A stretch of DNA of 8,911 nt from Phycisphaerales bacterium UBA7812 (GTDB lineage: Bacteria > Planctomycetota > Phycisphaerae > Phycisphaerales > UBA1924): contig DLBY01000124.1 in the NCBI GenBank assembly GCA_002480345.1, positions 1 to 8,911 on the forward strand. The letters are read 5' to 3'. How positions within the stretch are numbered: position 1 is the first letter of the stretch; every line of letters starts with the position of its first letter. The notes under the pieces were generated by a model. The model saw only the letters and a program-made list of their open reading frames with translations. It did not search any database and had not been told where the DNA came from. Shown here in pieces: positions 6,579-8,911 of this stretch. The translations under genes were made by a program, and so were the position numbers.

Positions 6579-7613
6579 ATGCGTCACCGCCTTTGGCCCA
6601 TGCTCGCCGTTGCAGGTCTCGCCGCGCCCGTTCTCGCGGGCGGGGGAGCGCCGACCGCCGTGCTCGAGATCGGACCCAATTCGTCCGCGACGCTGACCGT
6701 TTCGACGAGCACCTTCGTGGGGTCCGACACCGACACGGACACCGTGATGGGGGTTTCGGGCCAGATCACCCTCTCCGCGACCGACTTCTCCAATCCCGTC
6801 GATCTGCAACTCGAAGACCTCACGATCACCCTCGACCCCGCGGCCGCGACCTCGTCGTTCATCGACGGCGGGCCCTTCCTGGGCAGCGCGGGCCCGATCA
6901 CGCTCGCGCTCGAGGGGATCGACCTGGACACAAAGGGCAATCCCAAGGGCTTGGAAGGCGGGCTCGCGGGGTTCCAGATCCCCGTGCTCCTGACGGGCGA
7001 GGCCTCCGCGACCTACGACCTCATCGGCATCGCGCCCGCGGATAACGAGATCATCGATCTCTCGACGGTCTCTCCGACGAACGCGCAGCTCGACATTCTC
7101 TCGCTCTCCAGCAACGCGGGTGAACTCACGCTCGAAGCGGTGCTCTCGCTCGAGGCGGTCCTCATCCCCTACGAGCCCGGCCTCGTCGAGGTCACGATCG
7201 CCGACAGCACGCAGGTGAACATCCAGGCGACCGGCGACGACCCGGGCTTCGAGCCCGATGGGTTCTGCAGCCGCGCCGATATCGCGGCGCCCTGCGGGAC
7301 GCTCGACCTCAACGACATCGTCGCCTTCGTACAGGGCTTCTCGGCACAGGACCCCATCTCGGATATCAACGGCGACACGGTCTTTGACCTCAACGATATC
7401 GTCGCCTTCGTCACCGCCTTCCAGGGCGATGTCTGCGACCCCAACGGGCAGTACTACTGCTACGGCTACGGCAACGGGCTCGTCGCGATCGAGTTCCACG
7501 AGGGCAACGCGGCCTACGCGTTCGGGGACCACTCCGCCCTCACCGCGGGCATCGCGGTCGCAGGCGCGGCTCTCATGCTCGGGTTCGGCTCGTTCCGCCG
7601 CAAGCACACCTGA
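6579..7613 (+). CDS. Secreted beta-rich protein with hybrid dockerin and C-terminal membrane anchor (paralog B)
   Basis: The 344-residue product has a signal peptide (MRHRLWPMLAVAGLAAPVLA, cleavage near 20). Its beta-rich domain of about 205 residues aligns by eye with the previous gene: TDTDTVMGVSGQITL against RTDTASTSVSGTIEIEL, LEDLTITLD against IQDFVIVLD, and GEASATYDLIGI against GSATADYSFLGV. Function is unknown. A dockerin-like module runs from Cys230 to about Cys286. Its first loop is degenerate (AAPCGTLD) and its second is canonical (DINGDTVFDLND). Here the protein does not stop at Gly-Cys-Pro. It continues through a Tyr/Gly-rich linker with another Cys (Cys293) to a hydrophobic segment at about 320-337, then FRRKHT at the end. 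This has the architecture of a tail anchor or of a PEP-CTERM/sortase-like sorting signal, though no PEP or LPxTG motif is present. It ends 18 bp before the convergent ligase gene. Confidence 0.88.
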   Translation: MRHRLWPMLAVAGLAAPVLAGGGAPTAVLEIGPNSSATLTVSTSTFVGSDTDTDTVMGVSGQITLSATDFSNPVDLQLEDLTITLDPAAATSSFIDGGPFLGSAGPITLALEGIDLDTKGNPKGLEGGLAGFQIPVLLTGEASATYDLIGIAPADNEIIDLSTVSPTNAQLDILSLSSNAGELTLEAVLSLEAVLIPYEPGLVEVTIADSTQVNIQATGDDPGFEPDGFCSRADIAAPCGTLDLNDIVAFVQGFSAQDPISDINGDTVFDLNDIVAFVTAFQGDVCDPNGQYYCYGYGNGLVAIEFHEGNAAYAFGDHSALTAGIAVAGAALMLGFGSFRRKHT

Positions 7614-7631
7614 TCGGCGCACGCACGATCA

Positions 7632-8909
7632 TCAAACCGCTTTTCCGCCCGCCGCGGCTCCGGCATCCGTCGGAGCCGCGTCACCTTTTGCTTCTCCCGA
7701 CAGGCTCCACAGCATCGCGAGCAGCAGGAACAGCATCAGCGCCACCCAGTCCTTCATCAGCGTCAGATCGACGAGCGAGGCGCCCAGGAACCCCGCGAGC
7801 GCGGAAACCACCGCGGCGATCCGCGGCTCGCGGAGCGATCTCCGCACCGCGAGAAGAGGCGCGCCGACGAGCCACAGAAAGCTCGCGAGCCCGACGACCC
7901 CGCGCTCCGCGAGCATCTCGAGCACGATGTTGTGCGCCCAGGGGATGATCCGCGCCTCGGGGGTGTAGCCCTGCGGGAACGCGACACGGAACGCGTACCA
8001 GGAAGGTCGGTAATACTCGCCGAAGGTGAAGACGCCCTTCCCGAGCCAGGGCGATTCGCGGAACATCGCGAGCGCGACGATCCAGAGCCCGACGCGACCG
8101 TCCTGCTGGAGACGGAGAAAATCGCCCGCTCGGTCGCGCACCCCGAACAGGTCGAGCGCGAGCAGGCCCCCGATCGCGCCCACGCACGCGAGCCCCATCC
8201 CCGCGGTCCAGCGCCACCCCAGCACGAGCAGGGCCCACACCCCCGCGACGCCGAGCGTCGTGAGCCAGGCGTTCCGGCTCTTGCTCGCGAGCAGCGAGAC
8301 CAGCACCGCGGGCGCCACGACGATCGTCCCGACGACGAGCCAGCGCGTGCCCCGCGCGCGCAGCCATTCCCACGCGAAGGGGAGCAGCATGGGCACGACC
8401 ACCAGGTCGTTGGGGTGCGGGAGCGAGGCGCTGAGGCGATCCCGCGCCGCGACCCCGCTCAGGAGCAGCGGGCTCCAGCGGAACACCGCCTGGCAGAACC
8501 CGTCGATGGACACGACCGCCGCGATGAGCCCGAGACAGCCGAACAAACGATCGGTCGCGCCGCGCGAAACCAGCACGCGCTGCGCCACGACGAAGACGAG
8601 CGCCACCACCGGCATGAAGCGGCTCAGATCCAGGCTGAGCGACGGATGCTCCGAGGTCAGGATCGTCAGCGCGTGCACCCCGAAGAACACACCCGCGGAA
8701 AGAAGCCCTCGCACGCGGGCACGCGCGGGGCCCACCGCGGCGTCGAGCACACCCGCGATCACCACGCCGTACAGCAGCGGCGTGCGCACCGAGCCCGGGA
8801 CCAGCATCCCGCCCGGCAGTGTCAGCAGGTAGGCGAGCAGGCAGCCCTCCGCGAGCGATCGCCAGATCGCGGGCGCGCCGACCCGCTTGCCGGTGTCGGG
8901 GGCGATCAT
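7632..8909 (-). CDS. O-antigen ligase / Wzy-type polymerase family membrane protein
   Basis: The 425-residue protein is very hydrophobic, with about 11-12 predicted membrane spans by eye and one large hydrophilic loop at about 257-325. Family signatures are clear: LPHPNDL (163-169), SKSRNAW (209-215, Arg212), GRVGLW with Arg272 and Trp276, then ESPWLGKG in the long loop, and AHNIVLEMLAERG (325-337) with His326 near a membrane boundary. In WaaL/Wzy-like enzymes the corresponding Arg and His residues are needed to transfer or polymerise undecaprenyl-linked glycans on the periplasmic side. Sequence alone does not separate ligase from polymerase or from pilin-type transferase. The tail after 403 is Ala/Gly-rich and probably cytoplasmic. 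The ATG at 8907-8909 is two bases from the window edge, so the true start could be upstream; length and the position of the first span fit a complete protein. It is convergent with the secreted-protein genes and not obviously linked to them. Confidence 0.9.
   Translation of the reverse strand: MIAPDTGKRVGAPAIWRSLAEGCLLAYLLTLPGGMLVPGSVRTPLLYGVVIAGVLDAAVGPARARVRGLLSAGVFFGVHALTILTSEHPSLSLDLSRFMPVVALVFVVAQRVLVSRGATDRLFGCLGLIAAVVSIDGFCQAVFRWSPLLLSGVAARDRLSASLPHPNDLVVVPMLLPFAWEWLRARGTRWLVVGTIVVAPAVLVSLLASKSRNAWLTTLGVAGVWALLVLGWRWTAGMGLACVGAIGGLLALDLFGVRDRAGDFLRLQQDGRVGLWIVALAMFRESPWLGKGVFTFGEYYRPSWYAFRVAFPQGYTPEARIIPWAHNIVLEMLAERGVVGLASFLWLVGAPLLAVRRSLREPRIAAVVSALAGFLGASLVDLTLMKDWVALMLFLLLAMLWSLSGEAKGDAAPTDAGAAAGGKAV
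7653..7689 (+). terminator. Candidate terminator for the anchored paralog, inside the convergent gene's 3' end
   Basis: A perfect 10-bp stem (CGCGGCTCCG 7653-7662 with CGGAGCCGCG 7671-7680) with an 8-nt loop is followed on the plus strand by TCACCTTTTG. The T run is short and offset by five bases, so termination may be partial. It starts 40 bp after the stop at 7613 and lies in the codons for the Ala/Gly-rich tail of the minus-strand ligase. On the minus strand no T run follows it. Confidence 0.5.
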
Positions 8910-8911
8910 GC

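Noticed and set aside
6510..7622. 370-residue minus-strand frame opposite paralog B
   Set aside because: Antisense shadow, rich in Arg/Gly/Glu/Asp; the opposite strand encodes a recognisable exported protein.
8026..8832. 268-residue plus-strand frame opposite the ligase gene
   Set aside because: Ser/Thr/Pro/Arg-rich with no structure; the minus strand has clear membrane spans and family motifs.
1..8911. CRISPR arrays, tRNA/rRNA genes, insertion sequences or phage genes
   Set aside because: I found no regularly spaced repeats, RNA-gene signatures, transposase motifs or terminal inverted repeats with target duplications.

Overview
The window is GC-rich with dense coding. It most likely comes from a member of the Planctomycetota, class Phycisphaerae. 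The main evidence is the C-terminal tail found in five consecutive genes: a two-repeat dockerin-like module that opens with a Cys and, in four of the five, ends the protein exactly at Gly-Cys-Pro. I associate this 'GC-type dockerin' with Phycisphaerales from memory; I could not search for it. Sec-type signal peptides are visible on the four genes whose 5' ends are inside the window.

Layout, left to right. (1) The 3' part of a YVTN/WD40-like beta-propeller protein (1-1553, cut by the window edge). (2) A 313-bp gene-free region with hairpins and a possible promoter (1554-1866). (3) A secreted chymotrypsin-fold serine protease with three CARDB-like beta-sandwich repeats (1867-4332), followed by a perfect palindrome and a strong intrinsic terminator. 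(4) A lamin-tail-domain protein (4568-5359) with its own terminator. (5, 6) Two paralogous secreted proteins of unrecognised beta-rich type (5574-6401 and 6579-7613). The second has exchanged the terminal Gly-Cys-Pro for a transmembrane anchor with a basic tail. (7) A convergent O-antigen ligase/polymerase-family membrane protein on the minus strand (7632-8909), which may continue past the right edge.

The five plus-strand genes share a tail and a destination, not a pathway: their N-terminal domains (propeller, protease, lamin tail, unknown beta domain) are unrelated. Terminators and long leaders between most of them suggest separate transcription rather than one operon. The simplest reading is a cluster of exported, surface or extracellular proteins sorted or docked by a common module. 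No cohesin, sortase, exosortase or other obvious receptor or processing enzyme is present here. The minus-strand ligase acts in envelope polysaccharide assembly and need not be linked to the others.

The most interesting points are these: the calcium loops range from canonical in the protease, through a half-and-half form, to fully degenerate; the first and last Cys of the module are conserved and could form a disulfide clasp or serve as a processing site; and one paralog has replaced the Cys terminus with a membrane anchor.
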